Source: Antedon bifida
Taxonomy: Eukaryota; Echinodermata; Crinoidea; Comatulida; Antedonidae
DNA: 64,000 bases
Reading direction: 5' to 3'
Assembly (NCBI GenBank): GCA_963402885.1
Contig: OY727096.1
Location: 11,327,820 to 11,391,819 of the forward strand
Shown here: positions 35,501-47,400 of the stretch, one piece after another
How positions within the stretch are numbered: position 1 is the first letter of the stretch
Layout of the letters: each line of letters starts with the position of its first letter
Program-made: the position numbers and the translations under genes
The notes under the pieces: generated by a model
Told to the model about the DNA's origin: nothing
The model's database searches: none
Seen by the model: the letters and a program-made list of their open reading frames with translations, nothing else

Positions 35501-37093
35501 GCGCGGTAGTAAGTAATTTCCGGGTTCACCTTGCAACTTCCTGGTTTCAATTAAGTTGGCCGTTGGTGGCGATAGCCATTTTAGTTTTTTGTTTATTTTC
35601 GGACCGCGCGTGAGAAGGTACAGTAGTACATTAATAAAGATCAAATTAAATATATTCATAAAGCATAGGAGTATATTATGGGGAATAGTATATACAATTA
35701 CATCGGGAGAATGATGATAAGAGTTTTTTTTTAAAGTAGATTGAAACCCCGATAGCTGAGTTGTTGAGTAAGATGCCAGGACTGTATACTGCTGTGTACT
35801 ATCTGTGTCCCGTTAGGACCCTGGGATACTTCTGCCCATGTTGGAAGCCGTCTAAAACGCCTTCCATCTTTGGCCAAAACGGCCCACTGTGTCGCGGAAT
35901 AATGTATTAATTATACCAATTAGGCTGGTATTTATTTATATATATAAACACATCAGGCATAGAATATTAATTCTGAACCGCCCGGTGATATACTGAAATT
36001 TAATTAATTAATTTGAAACGATATTTATTTATTTAAGCTATAGATATTTTAAAATCGAACGTAATATTCATTATTCCTACATTTGGGACTTTCTTGATGT
36101 CTATATGACTTAAGTTCTCTTCACAGCAAACTTAAGCTTGGTTTCCACTAGGATACAACACAAGGATGTAATCGCAACGCAAATAATCAGGACGTGAGTA
36201 CGATTCATCATCCTCCGCTTCGTGATTGCGTTGCGTCCTAGTAAAAACCAAGATTTAAGATTACTTTCCATTGCTGCATTTCCAGATGTAAATGATCCGC
36301 ACATTATTCAATTTTAAGTCCGTAGATTTGATAATAGTTAGGGTGAGGTTGAATTAAGCGTTTACTTACTTCCTTGATAAGAAAACAAGCATTTTTTAAA
36401 CTACTTGATCTAGTTTTGCTTATACCATAAGGAAGTTTAGGCCTTTACTACTCATAATGATATCCAAAAGATCAAGTATGGTAGTTAGTATGGTTGCACT
36501 GGTAGTAGTGGAAGTTTTAGGGAGCTTTCGATTTGCGACGACTAAGGACGGACAACCTAGTTCAGATCAATCGATGTGTCGTCGGTCGTCGTCTGGACCT
36601 AGAAACCATCAAACCTGTGTCAAAATGGGAGCAAGGTCACACGCCCAAATATTCCACATGCGAACAATGAAATAACATGATGATGTAACACGTCGGTCGT
36701 CACAAATCGAAAGCTCCCTATTGATTACATTCAATGTGTAAATAAAATAAACACATTACCTTTGGTCTGACCTTGATTAACAAATACTTTCAATACACTT
36801 GATAAGTCAAGAACAGCCTGCTCCAGTTGCCTGATTCTTCCCCCACTGCACTCTGACAATTGAGTCCGAATGTCAAATGACAATTTGTCTACAGCTTCAA
36901 GCACTTGACTGTTGGAAACATTTGATCGAGATTTCTGATGAAATGGTTGATGAGGTCGAGCCAATGAACCTACTTCAGAATTTATATCAAACGATCCAGC
37001 TTGTCCAATCGTTAGAAAAGTGTCCGTTACATTACTTGCAAATACTGAATTCAGCAGACTAACAAGTAGGCATAAAAATGCTTTGCTAAACAT
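29598..37093 (-). CDS. Secreted fibrinogen-related (FReD) protein 1, four exons, 329 aa
   Basis: This is probably an extracellular pattern-recognition or adhesive lectin of the ficolin/fibrinogen-like type. Coding exons on the minus strand are 37093-36760, 34347-34205, 33587-33326 and 29848-29598. All have GT/AG borders with junction phases 1, 0 and 1; lengths 334+143+262+251 sum to 990, exactly 330 codons. Exon 1 encodes a signal peptide (residues 1-19) and a helical, coiled-coil-like stalk. Exons 2-4 encode the fibrinogen C-terminal domain (about 115-329): RDCTD, FCDMTTDGGGWT, QRRQDG, GEFWLG, YSGTAGDAM, the Ca2+-site-like DRDND, and WWYESCHFTNLNG. Intron 3 (3.5 kb) holds a foldback element and a MITE, and intron 1 a minisatellite. 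A TTTATT at 29497-29502 gives a minus-strand AATAAA about 100 bp past the stop. Ligand unknown. Confidence 0.88.
30927..32522. mobile_element. Long foldback element (1.6 kb), same family as 26958-27317
   Basis: Outer arms (30927 to about 31145 and about 32285-32522) start and end with GTTGAGCCGT/ACGGCTCAAC and carry repeated TTTGTGCAAACA motifs. Inner arms (about 31370-31640 and 31905-32280) are also inverted copies, sharing GGGTAATCCATAC and CACGTGGTCGCTGCTT with their complements. On the left, the outer and inner arms are separated by about 220 bp of extra sequence, apparently a secondary insertion. Taken together, this is a hairpin with arms of about 500-600 bp inside intron 3 of FReD gene 1. 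No transposase. Confidence 0.75.
32636..32801. mobile_element. MITE, 166 bp
   Basis: The ends are AGCTCTGTCTACACTATGAA and, inverted, AGGCTCTGTCTAAACTATCA, both continuing to GACAAAA. An internal AAATATAGTAGTG unit is repeated twice. Confidence 0.75.
34538..34940. repeat. 20-bp minisatellite with self-complementary units
   Basis: About 20 copies of GACAAAATTCATTTTGTGTC occur in tandem, with variants ending AATTAATT or AATGACTT. Each unit pairs with itself (ACAAAAT/ATTTTGT). It lies in intron 1 of FReD gene 1; the open frames across it are artefacts of the repeat. Confidence 0.85.
35216..36000 (+). repeat. Possible tRNA-type SINE (35745-36000) plus separate 3'-tail copy (35216-35285)
   Basis: A 65-bp tail containing ACATCAGGCATAGAA, TTAATTCT and AACCGCCCGGTGAT occurs at 35216-35285 and again at 35935-36000. 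Ahead of the second copy, CCCCGATAGCTGAGTTGTTG with GAGTAAG resembles a tRNA A box, and a moderately GC-rich body follows. I could not find a clean B box, so the SINE call is tentative. Confidence 0.4.
36132..36258. mobile_element. MITE with TTAA target duplication
   Basis: TTAA at 36132-36135 and 36255-36258 flanks inverted ends GCTTGGTTTCCACTAGGA and ATCTTGGTTTTTACTAGGA. This fits a piggyBac-like TTAA insertion, though the TIRs do not begin with the usual CCC. Confidence 0.7.
36518..36720. mobile_element. MITE, 203 bp, in FReD gene 1 between exon 1 and exon 2
   Basis: Inverted ends TAGGGAGCTTTCGATTTGCG and, on the other strand, TAGGGAGCTTTCGATTTGTG extend into GACGAC. The inner part also carries GTCGTCGGTCGTC-type repeats. 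It ends only 40 bp from the exon 1 donor. Confidence 0.75.
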
Positions 37094-38757
37094 TTTACTT
37101 TATTGTTCACAATATAAATATCTACGTGTTTACATCGGTGTAAGCACATTATAGCTCAAAACATCCATTATGTCTACATAGACCTACACAGTGTATTAAA
37201 AAAAGAACATTTATTACGGAATGTCAAATTATGGGTAATGCATTAAAATTCTTAGTAGCTGAATATATTAAACGTAATATAAACGTATTATGAGCAGCCG
37301 ATTCAAATCATTAAACACATGTAGGCCTTAACATGACACACATACACATTCAAATCGAATACATTCTCATTATAGTTCTTTTCTATGCAAAATCATTAAA
37401 CAATTTATTTCAATTTTTGTTTTACATTACTTAATTTATATTACGCTCTATAAAATTATCTCTTACTTACTTAAACACAATGTAGTGAAAAGGAAATGAC
37501 GTCAATTACTTGATCTTATATATTGTCTTATGACTTTCCAGTTGGTTCAATAAATATTCTCTCGCAACCTTTAATGTTAATATTAGATCCTCTGAGTGAG
37601 ATCACTGCTCCGGAAAATTAAAATACTGTAATGTAAGAGTACTGAATGTAAGACTTTCCTTTGTGCCAGAATATTACTACAATTCTTCAACATTATCTAC
37701 ACACATACTTAAATAATATGACAGGTGATGACGCTTGGTTTAATTTGAAAAAACTTACCATTGTTACAGCATTGGTCCTTCTAAATAACAAACTGAATGA
37801 AGGTAAATACCGAAGCTTACCTGTAAAATACAGTGGATTGTAAAATCCAGAAAGTAAAACCACGTGACATAAAGTAACATTGAATTATAGCGACTGTTTT
37901 AAAGATCATTATACACACTTTCAGAAAGTGCCACCACAGTTTTCTTCACTTGTATTCCCACATACGTAAGCAGCAACAATGACGTCTATAGTCTATGTAC
38001 GATATAAGTCGTCATTCAGTATAATGATCAACCCAAGACCACAGTCTGACCCGAAAGTAATTTTCTCATAGTAGTATTGTATGGTCTTCCGTAAGAAGTT
38101 CGATAATTTCCGACAGGGCGCTGTTGTTCTGTCTACACACTTTGAACATTGTTAGCATTAGACGTTATTATGTCATGATCTTTCAAGTCAATCTAATTCG
38201 TTTCAATGAAATGATATCGTATTAACCTTGTTTGAATAAGCGACATTTTCCCAGACTCATATATATCTTTTGTTTCGTTGTAGGGGAGGGGTACCTTTTC
38301 ATGCTTAAAGTGTTATTATTGTTTTGTATTATACATTTTTCAAACAAGGAATAATCTAACCATGACTTGCAGATCACTAAATGCCTATACAGTGCATCGA
38401 TATCACCGAGAGTTGAGTTATTCTAAACATTTTACGATAATAACATTTCGATACGTGAATTGTCATACTTAAAACTAGTACTCTCGACCGATAATCACAA
38501 GAATTTCCATGAAAAGGAAATACTGTAATAATTATAGGTCTAGTTATTTCAGAAAGCTCTCGAACTAAATAATACCGAACTTTTCTGAAATGTATCTCAG
38601 TTAATGAAAACAGTTTAAATGATTTGTTAAGGTATTATTATTATCTTTTGCTGTATACACATTCATCTGAGCAATTAAATTGTATGTTGCAAAAATTTGA
38701 AATATAAAGCGCAGTGTTATTTTTGTATATTAAGAATAATGTGTAATTATTGATTTT
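37094..38757. other. Intergenic region between the two FReD genes
   Basis: It should hold the promoter of FReD gene 1 (minus strand, starting leftward at 37093). No TATA box or other element could be chosen with confidence. No exon recognised. Confidence 0.4.
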
Positions 38758-39103
38758 AAAGATGTATTGTCCCCCTGAAAAATAATTTTTTTAAATTTTG
38801 TTGTTGAATATGCCATGTTAATGTCACATAATAGTTATTGACTTCGACCAAAAATTGGATCGAAAAAAAAAATATTTACCTGAAAAAACTGAAATTTAAA
38901 GCAAAAAATGGTCAAATTGGCTGCTAGCCAATGGATTTTTGGTTGAATTTAACCATTTATCATGTTATTTTATAAGTGAAAACATTATTTTTTCCATTTT
39001 TTTTTCTATGGAAGTGATTAACTTTATTAAAGCTACAAAATAACCTATTCAAAGTCTGATTTAATTAATCTTAATTTTTCATGTTTTTGGGGGACAGTAC
39101 TTG
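38758..39103. mobile_element. MITE, about 345 bp, with GTCCCCC termini
   Basis: The left end AAGATGTATTGTCCCCCTGA and the right end, inverted, AAGTACTGTCCCCCAAAAAC match, and both are followed by AT-rich sequence. It lies about 220 bp past the stop codon of FReD gene 2. Confidence 0.65.
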
Positions 39104-39321
39104 TTAGATATAAGAAAACACACACAAAATGTGTAGTAAACGTACATTTTATGTTAAACTTAAACGCATTGTGGCGTCGAGAGGACAGAAGACAAAACAA
39201 TATTTATCAACACAATAAAAACAAATTTGTTTTTCTTTGACCTCGTGGGGTTTATAATCTTGATAAAAAATGATATACTTAACATACTGGTATTTGTAAT
39301 AATATTAACAATAATTCAATC

Positions 39322-42300
39322 TTAATCTTTAATTCTAATTTTCATTTCAGTCTTTTTGAGTGAATAGTTTTGTCCTCTGAAATCGTACCAGACGATTCCC
39401 TTACCAAATAGTTCCGTTTCACCTATCAGGTAGAGCCCGTTGAGATTGGAGTAGTGACAACCAAGATACCACCAACCGCCACCATAGTTGAGGGCGCAGT
39501 TGTAATCAATCATGTCATGATCTCGGTCTTTGGTACTGAACGGGTTGCCACTGTGGTAGGACAGTGAATCCCCTATAATAAATATCAATCAAAAGAAAAA
39601 CAATAAATTATAATAGCGCAGTACGTATGTTTTGTTATAACAAACCCGGTTGTATTCTTGCAATTTAATTGGTTAATTACGCATCACGTGTCATTTGGAA
39701 TTAGACCTCTTAACGGAAAAGTGATATCTAATGGCTTTACTCCGTGTCCGCATAGCGATCTAGTATTTTGTCAATGAATTACGATGGATAAATTGATGTA
39801 AAATAGGTGTGTTATAAAACAAATAATGAATGTTTTGTTTTCGTTGAATGGAAAGAATATTTCATTCGATGAAAAAATTGTCTGATCTAACGAGGCGAAA
39901 ATAGAGCAGTCAATTTTTTAACTCATGAAATGTCAACCATCCAACTCAATTACGTTGAATATATTATATACAGTACGTTAAATAATCTATACATTATTAT
40001 TATTATTGAATGTACATTTTAAAAAATCAACCCAATGAAAATATATTTAGAATCAGGTGAAAAAAATATACTCTAATTATAATTATGCTTGATATCTGTT
40101 AACTGGACACCAATTCATTAAATGCGATGTTGATCCCATACCAACGCTCTCCAGAATTATTATATTTTAATGTTATCTCCAGACACCCCAGGGTAGGTAG
40201 GTTGATGCGCACAAGCAGAGAAGTGAGGAAGTTCGCTGCTTGCATGTTTAACTACAGATAATGTTGATGTTGATCTTTAAAAATTGTAATACATGGATGC
40301 GTTTGCATGTATGTGAAATTAATTAGGAAGCCAAACTAACCAGCATCTCCACCGATGTATTTGCCGAGTTCTAATCTAAACTTGGAATGGTGACTACCAA
40401 TATAAAATCCGTCGTAACGCGCATACACTTTAGTGTCGTTGAAATCCCACAATTCAATAAGCAGTTCATATTCGTCTTGGTCTGTTATACGATGCATATT
40501 CTGGTTCCCGAGCCAAAATTCACCATTAACATTTCCAAATCCTCGACGATAACTGCCATATCCTCGATAAAAACCGACGCTGCCATCTTGTCGGCGCTGA
40601 ATAACCTATACAAAACAATAATGAACATATTTACTACTGGATTTATAATAATAAAATGTGAAACCTCTAAGTGCTCTATATATTATTACCCCGGTCATTT
40701 TTGGATCAAATTAAAATAAATCGAATAAATGCAATGACAAATCAATTACATCCTGTTTTGATAACTGACATGTATTTATTGCGTTTTTGTTTATCGCACT
40801 GGGTTTTAATGATCCCGTGTATCATCGCTATCGATCACATCGAATATTGTTTTAATATTCTTTGGTTATCAAATCCAATTTTCATCATTTCAGTTTTAAG
40901 GCTATATAGTTAAAAAAAACAGAGTAATATACTGTAAAAATTACAAACCGTCCAGCCACCACCCATAGTCTCCAAATCACAGTAAACTTGAAAAGCAGGC
41001 CCACAGTCATGAGGTAGAATTGTGTATACTCCACTCTCATTATAGCCTAATCTTTGTATATCATTGCAGTCTCTTGCAGCGGTCTCTAGAAAATAAAATA
41101 TGAATAATATAGTAGATAAAAATAAGTAGGCCTATAGTTACATAGTTTAGGAAATCGATATTTGTTATAACCATTAACTACACATAGGGATAGGTCTATT
41201 CAATACTAACGTAACTTATGCTTATCCGATTATATTCTTTATTATTCTAATGATTGACAAAATATATTGTATCTATGGATATAAAACACAAATGTATTAG
41301 GTTTATATCATTCCACGATTATCTCTAATTGCAGTTTCTTACTTATCTAATCTTGTTCTGGTATCTCATTTTTTTGGGAAATTTTTTCATGTGCTTGTAT
41401 GATTAATTTTTCGTTTTAAATTGTTCTCTTTTATATTTATTATTTAGTATCTTTTTGTTACTTCGTCTTTTGTGAGAACCTAGGTGTAAAGTTTTGTTAT
41501 ATTTATTTTGGTTTCCTTCTACACATACACTGTTTTCAACCTCAATATGTTAATGTGTGTATGTGTGGAGAATACTGAATAAATGAAGCGAAACGTGGAT
41601 ACATTTTGTATCACGCTCTTATGGAAATCAGTACCTTATTTGACTGAAAAGAGTTACAGTAGAAGAAGATAGAAGTAGTGTCAATGGTTTTTCAGTTTCT
41701 AAATGATAGTATCTCATCATAAAACAAATAATTATACAGATATAAAACCTACCTCAAATCTTGTCAGCATATTGGAAATTTTCAGACAAATTTAAATCAC
41801 ATTCAGTACTTTTAAACCAAATAAATAACCTTTTTTTTTTAAATTAACTTGTATATATGTTTTAACGCAATACTGTTTAGATTATTTATTTTAGATAATA
41901 ATGATCCTAACTGTTACTGTTCTTAGTCGTCTTCTTATGAAGACACATAGTATCCGTTGACGTTCCTTGCTGCTGCTCTTTACTCGAGATCTAAGTTTAT
42001 ACCATGCTATACACCTTTATTTTAACGGGAATAGGCTAAGATTGTTGGGCTATCCTGACTGTATTTTTGTAATGTCAGTAATGATATCACTTTATTGTAT
42101 GTAGGCCTATTTGTTATAATGATTTTCCATATTAATTCAAATCCAATTTATTCAAATAAAATTATCTTTATATATGTACTAAGTAAGATTACTGTCAATT
42201 TTAATTTTAATTCATGAAGTATAAATAAAATGTTTTGAACTTGACCTTGCAATATAAATTAAATGGATTTCAAGAGAAGGGATCGATGACCTATGGCATT

Positions 42301-44015
42301 AAGTATACGTATTTGTCTGTCGATATGGAAGGATGCGTCTGATAACATGTAGTCTGCAATGTAGCACTGACCACGCCCATTCAATCACAACGAATACTAG
42401 AGACAGTAATTATAATAATATTTAATTTGATAAGTTATTTTGATTTGTGAATTCAGTTTAATATTAGATACGTCATTCCATAAAGTCTATAAAATTATTT
42501 GCAAATTAACGCGTTAATCAAGATACATTATAAATTGAACATGAAATATAACCAAAATATAAAATTGATTAACTTATTGAAGAAAAAATGGCGAATATAC
42601 ATATCTAAAATTGAAATCATAACATACCGCTTAAATTAGTTAAAACCTTGGGCTCTCTGTAGCAATTTAAAACTTTAGGTATACTGACCAGCGCTAACTG
42701 GATAAAGATTTGGAATAGCGTAATAATGACGGTTATTAGATCGACGCCTAGCGTACAAATATTTTGATTTGTAAGAATAATTTGAAGAATTTGTTTTTGA
42801 TTGACAAGAATAATTTGAAGAATTTGTTTTTAAACAAGAAATATTTCTTACAACAAACGCCGCTCGACAGTAACTAGTAACTAAACATTTTGTGTAACGT
42901 AAAACACGTGTGAAATGCTCTATTAATTGTTTTGAGGATATAATTATGATTGGATTTTCCTTAGTTGATTTAGCTTATCAATCAATTAATTAAATCCGCA
43001 ATCAACCAATCACCTTTTATTTCAGAACAAAGTCCATGGCCTACTGATGTACAGAACAAACATATACATATAAAGACAATAGTACTATGCATATTCCGGG
43101 GTAGGGAATTTGCTTCCTACGGTCGTAGTGACCCACATACCCCAACAGTAAACAACATTTCTAATTTCTCAGAACCTTTGTCTTACAGCCGCCGACAAAC
43201 GTACTCACTAAATCAAACAATTCGTTATCTATACACAGCTTCCCTGATACAATCAATTCGAAAAAAATATTTATCATCATAGAGAAAGGATTACCATCAT
43301 CATTAATGATAAATTCCTACGTTGACCCAGCCGAAACGAAACATTGTTTATTGAACAGGTCTTACAGACTACTGTCTGTATACATCTCATAGATTCTTTT
43401 CTCCCCGTCGTGCTTTCGGGTTTAAGCATGTCTCGTCGTACGAGTTTACAAATTCCCATTTTCCGCCTTAATAAACTACTAGCGTCCGCTATTGATTGAC
43501 AAATCAAGCTGACCTGAAGTAACTAGAAAGTCATGTACAGGCACACAGTGGTCTAGTAGCAAACTACCACTTTCTGTACACACGTGCCGCGGCTTAATAT
43601 TTCACTTACCTGCAAATCTAGTGTTAACTGCTTTATCAGATACGAGGTAGTTTGTTAGTCCTTCTACCGCTAAAGACATACGGAGACATTCTTTACTCTG
43701 GTTTACTCCGGCTAGGCCTCCTACTTCTTGACTTAGTTCCTCAATTTGCTCGAGAATACTCGCATTCTCCTTGCACTTACAACTTGATGAATTGCCATAG
43801 ATGAAATGTTTAGAGCTTTCGGAATTTGGTTCTGTGGCATTACTTACATATTCACATTTTAAAATAATTTCTTTAGAATTATCTTCAACATTGTTAAAGT
43901 TTCTGCTATCCAAAGTTATGTCTGCTGCGCCCTCAACGAATATAGCTAATTCATATCCACTGAACTTTAAAACAGAAAGAAAACATACATTCGTAATTAA
44001 ATTTAACAGTTTCAT
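39322..44015 (-). CDS. Secreted fibrinogen-related (FReD) protein 2, four exons, 352 aa
   Basis: This is a tandem paralogue of the FReD gene to its left and probably also an extracellular lectin. Coding exons are 44015-43610, 41085-40949, 40605-40341 and 39572-39322, with GT/AG borders and junction phases 1, 0 and 1. Lengths 406+137+265+251 sum to 1059, exactly 353 codons. The last exon is 251 nt in both genes. Exon 1 gives a signal peptide and a stalk with a CKCKEN cysteine pair, N-glycosylation sequons and a short helical segment ([12 protein letters not shown]). The fibrinogen domain (about 139-352) has [51 protein letters not shown] and [13 protein letters not shown] replaces the DRDND of gene 1, and the stalk is unrelated in sequence, so ligand or calcium use may differ. 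Confidence 0.88.
43317..43467 (-). repeat. Dispersed repeat, second copy of the 20.3-kb sequence
   Basis: The reverse complement carries AATTTGTAAACTCG, AAAGCACG, TCTATGAGATGTATACAGAC and GACCTGTTCAATAAACAATG, matching 20300-20450. It lies in intron 1 of FReD gene 2, about 140 bp downstream of the exon 1 donor. It may be part of a solo LTR; no TG...CA borders could be fixed. Confidence 0.5.
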
Positions 44016-44432
44016 AATAGAAAACTATTAGTTGAAACTGATTGGTATTCACACGTCTGAACTGTACTTCCCTGGAAGTAAAATGATTAATTATGATACA
44101 GAACTCTTAGCCATTTCAATTGTTCTAGTTTAGGCGTTTGTCTGTTGGTAATCAGTTTGGTTGGAATTGTCGGCTTGATAAGTTTTTAAGCCTCTATTGC
44201 TTCCTGTCAGGAAGACACTGAATTTACTTTTCTCTTGAGACGTAATGTCACGTGCTTTAAATTTGTGATCAATACTTTATCGAACGGGGGTCTCCGGGAT
44301 TGGGGAATCGTTCAACGCCCACTTGCCACACAGTTCATTTCATACAATCAGCTGTTAGTAATCCTATTTAATGGGTAACTGTTTTGATTCGTTGGCTAGT
44401 TTTATTCACGTCGTGCCAGTGAACGGACCGTG
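44016..44432. promoter_or_regulatory. Divergent promoter region between FReD gene 2 and the sulfatase gene
   Basis: Only about 417 bp separates the minus-strand FReD start codon (44015) from the plus-strand sulfatase ATG (44433). A CACGTG E-box-like site lies at about 44249-44254 (GTAATGTCACGTGC), and a CACGTCGTGCC sits just before the sulfatase ATG. No clear TATA box was seen for either gene. 5' UTR lengths are unknown, and either gene could have a distant first exon. Confidence 0.45.
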
Positions 44433-47400
44433 ATGAAGCAGTCGGGAGAAAATACAGTTCTTGGAGGTGAAACTACAGTTCGAGGAAAAGTTATTGGAGA
44501 CATGAATAATGCAATTCGACTGAAAAAAGATCGAAGGTTTGAATGTTGTTCTCCCGTGCTGGCGTTACTGCTGGGATTAGTTAGCTGTCTCCTTTTAATA
44601 ATTGTATGCGGTGGTTTTTATTCAGAGAAGACATTACACATTGGAATAAAATCTGTAGAGAAAGAAAAACCTATCAAAAGCAGACCACACATTGTGTTCT
44701 TACTTGCCGATGATTATGGCTTTAATGATATTGGATATCATGGATCAAAAATTAGAACTCCGGTAATGGACAACCTTGCAAAAGAAGGAGTCATTCTTGA
44801 AAATTATTATGTTCAGCCAAAATGTTCCCCTACAAGGAGTCAGTTATTATCTGGACGTTATCAAATACATACTGGTCTACAACATGGTACAATTAAAGCG
44901 GGAGTACCAAATTGTCTGCCTCTTGACGAGGAAACACTTCCGGAAAATTTAAAGAAACTCGGATATACAACGCATATGGTTGGAAAATGGCATCTAGGAT
45001 TTTATAGGAAAGCGTGTTTACCAACGAAGCGAGGTTTTGATTCTTTTTTTGGAATATTACTTGGCAGTGGAGGACATTGGTCGCATGAAACTCAAGGTGG
45101 ATATGATTTTAGGGTGAATGAAAATGTCGCTAGGCAATATAAGAACAAATATTCGACTACTTTGTATGCCAGACAAGCACAAAAGATTATAATGTCTCTT
45201 AAGCCAGATAAGCCGTTGTTTTTGTATGTACCATTCCAAGCCGTTCACACTCCACTGGAAGTTCCAGAAAGTTATAGTCTGCCATATAAAGATGTATTCC
45301 GAGATAGAAATCGGCAAATTTACGCCGGGATGGTAACGTGTTTAGACGAAGCTGTCGGCAATATTACTGCAGCCTTGAAAGAAAGGGGTATTTATGACAA
45401 TACAGTGATCATATTTTCAACTGACAATGGTGCACAAGTGCATAGTAGCGGAGGGAGTAATTGGCCATTGCGTGGAATGAAAGGAACTTTGTGGGAAGGA
45501 GGAATACGCGGAGTTGGATTTGTGCATAGTCAACTACTTCCACAATCTATTCGAGGTACAGTCAATAGACAGTTGGCACACGTTAGCGACTGGTTCCCGA
45601 CGATAGTTGAGGGTATTGCAAAAGGTAAATATAGAGGTGCAAAACCACTCGATGGTTATAACATTTGGGAAAGCATAAGAAAAAATAAACCTTCTCGACG
45701 GAAAGAAATTCTTCATAATATAGATTCACTACGACTACCACTTACATCTAGAGACCGATGGGGCAAGCAAAGTGTCAAAAAGATATTTGATGTAGGCCAA
45801 CGCGCAGCAATACGACAAGGCGATTGGAAGCTAATTACAGGAACCAGTAATAGGTTTGGTTGGTATGCTCCAGCAGATTCTCATCATGAAACGATCATTC
45901 CAGAGCGCAACAGTGGGAAGGTACTCTGGTTGTTTAACATAACAGCTGATCCATATGAGCAAAATGACCTCTCTGAAAAGCACGTTGACGTTGTTATGAA
46001 ACTATTAAGACAATTAGCTAAATATAACCAAACTGCAGTTCATCCAAAATACCCACCGCCAGACCCAGCTGCAGATCCATCAAAACACGGAGGTGTATGG
46101 GGACCCTGGGCTAGAAAACCTCCAAAGGGATTTGAAGGTATTTACGGACCTTTCTGTTCAAAAGGTCATTCAGCTGCATGTGTTAAAACATTAAAGAATA
46201 TCAATGACGACATAGATAACTATGACGTCATTATTAAGGAAGCATTGGAGCAGGAAATTATTAAGGCATCTGATTTACTTAAATTAACCATAAAAAGTAA
46301 TAATCAAAGAAATGAACAATCTAAAACAAAATTGTCGCTGAATGAAAAATTTCCATTTAGAGCAATTGCACCGATTAAACAAATTCAAATTGAAGAAGCA
46401 TCTCTTGATGTTGCAACTACAGGTAAACGGAAAATTCTGCCCACAAAAGATGTTTCACAAAAGGTGCAACGTAAGAAACCAAATAACGAAACTGTACCTG
46501 ATATAAAAAATCATCGGAAATTGCCTAAAAAAGAGGTTCAATCTAAAAATATTTCTTCCAAAAATGGAGCTTCACCAAAAAATGACAAACCATCTAATAA
46601 AATAAAAGCTGAAGCTCCAAATACAAACGTTACTATGCTGAAAAGAAAATTAAATATTTCCTCTAAACAAGAAATGTTGCCTAAAAAGAATGTTTTATCT
46701 AAAAACGAAACATCAACCTCATCTCATAAACATTATTTTTCGGATAAAAACGACGGCTTAAATACAAAGAAGGTCTCAAATAAGGATGAACAAATAAATA
46801 AAAAAATTGTACCTAAAAAAGAAAGTACGCGTAAAAAGAAAATGCTACATAATGGTCCTTCGAATGAAAAGAAAGTTTTACTTAATAAGAAAGATTCTTT
46901 AGAAGAAAAAAGGAAAGATTTACATCAAGATAGAATTGTTAATAAGGAAACTTTACCTAAAAAAGAGGCGTCAAATAAAAAGAAAGTTTTACCTAAAGCG
47001 AAAGGTTCTTCAAAAGAAAAAGGGAAAGGTTTACTTAAGGATAAAAATGTTAATGAGGAAACTTTACCTTCAAATAAAAAGAAAATGTTACCTAATGATA
47101 AAAATGGGAATAAAAAGATTGCAAATAAAAAGAAAGTTTCAACTAAACAAAAGAACGTAAATGAAGATGTTTTACCTAAATCAAATAGTTTAAATAAAAA
47201 GAAAGTTTCACCCAATGATGGGGTTTCGACTGAAGAAATTATACCCAAAAGAGGTATCTCAAATAAAAAGAAAGCTTCACCCAACGGTAGGGGCTTGACT
47301 GAAAAAATTATACCAAAAAGAGGTACTTCAGATAAAAAGAAAGTTTCACCTTCAGGCAATTATGGGGGATCCACTGAAGAAATTATACCCAAAAGAGGTA

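Noticed and set aside
43277-43507. Minus-strand ORF of 76 codons resembling the start of the 20.33-kb ORF
   Set aside because: The similarity is nucleotide-level repeat identity; no protein domain is present.
44430-44432. GTG as sulfatase start
   Set aside because: The adjacent ATG at 44433 is the first ATG after an in-frame stop and is the expected eukaryotic start.
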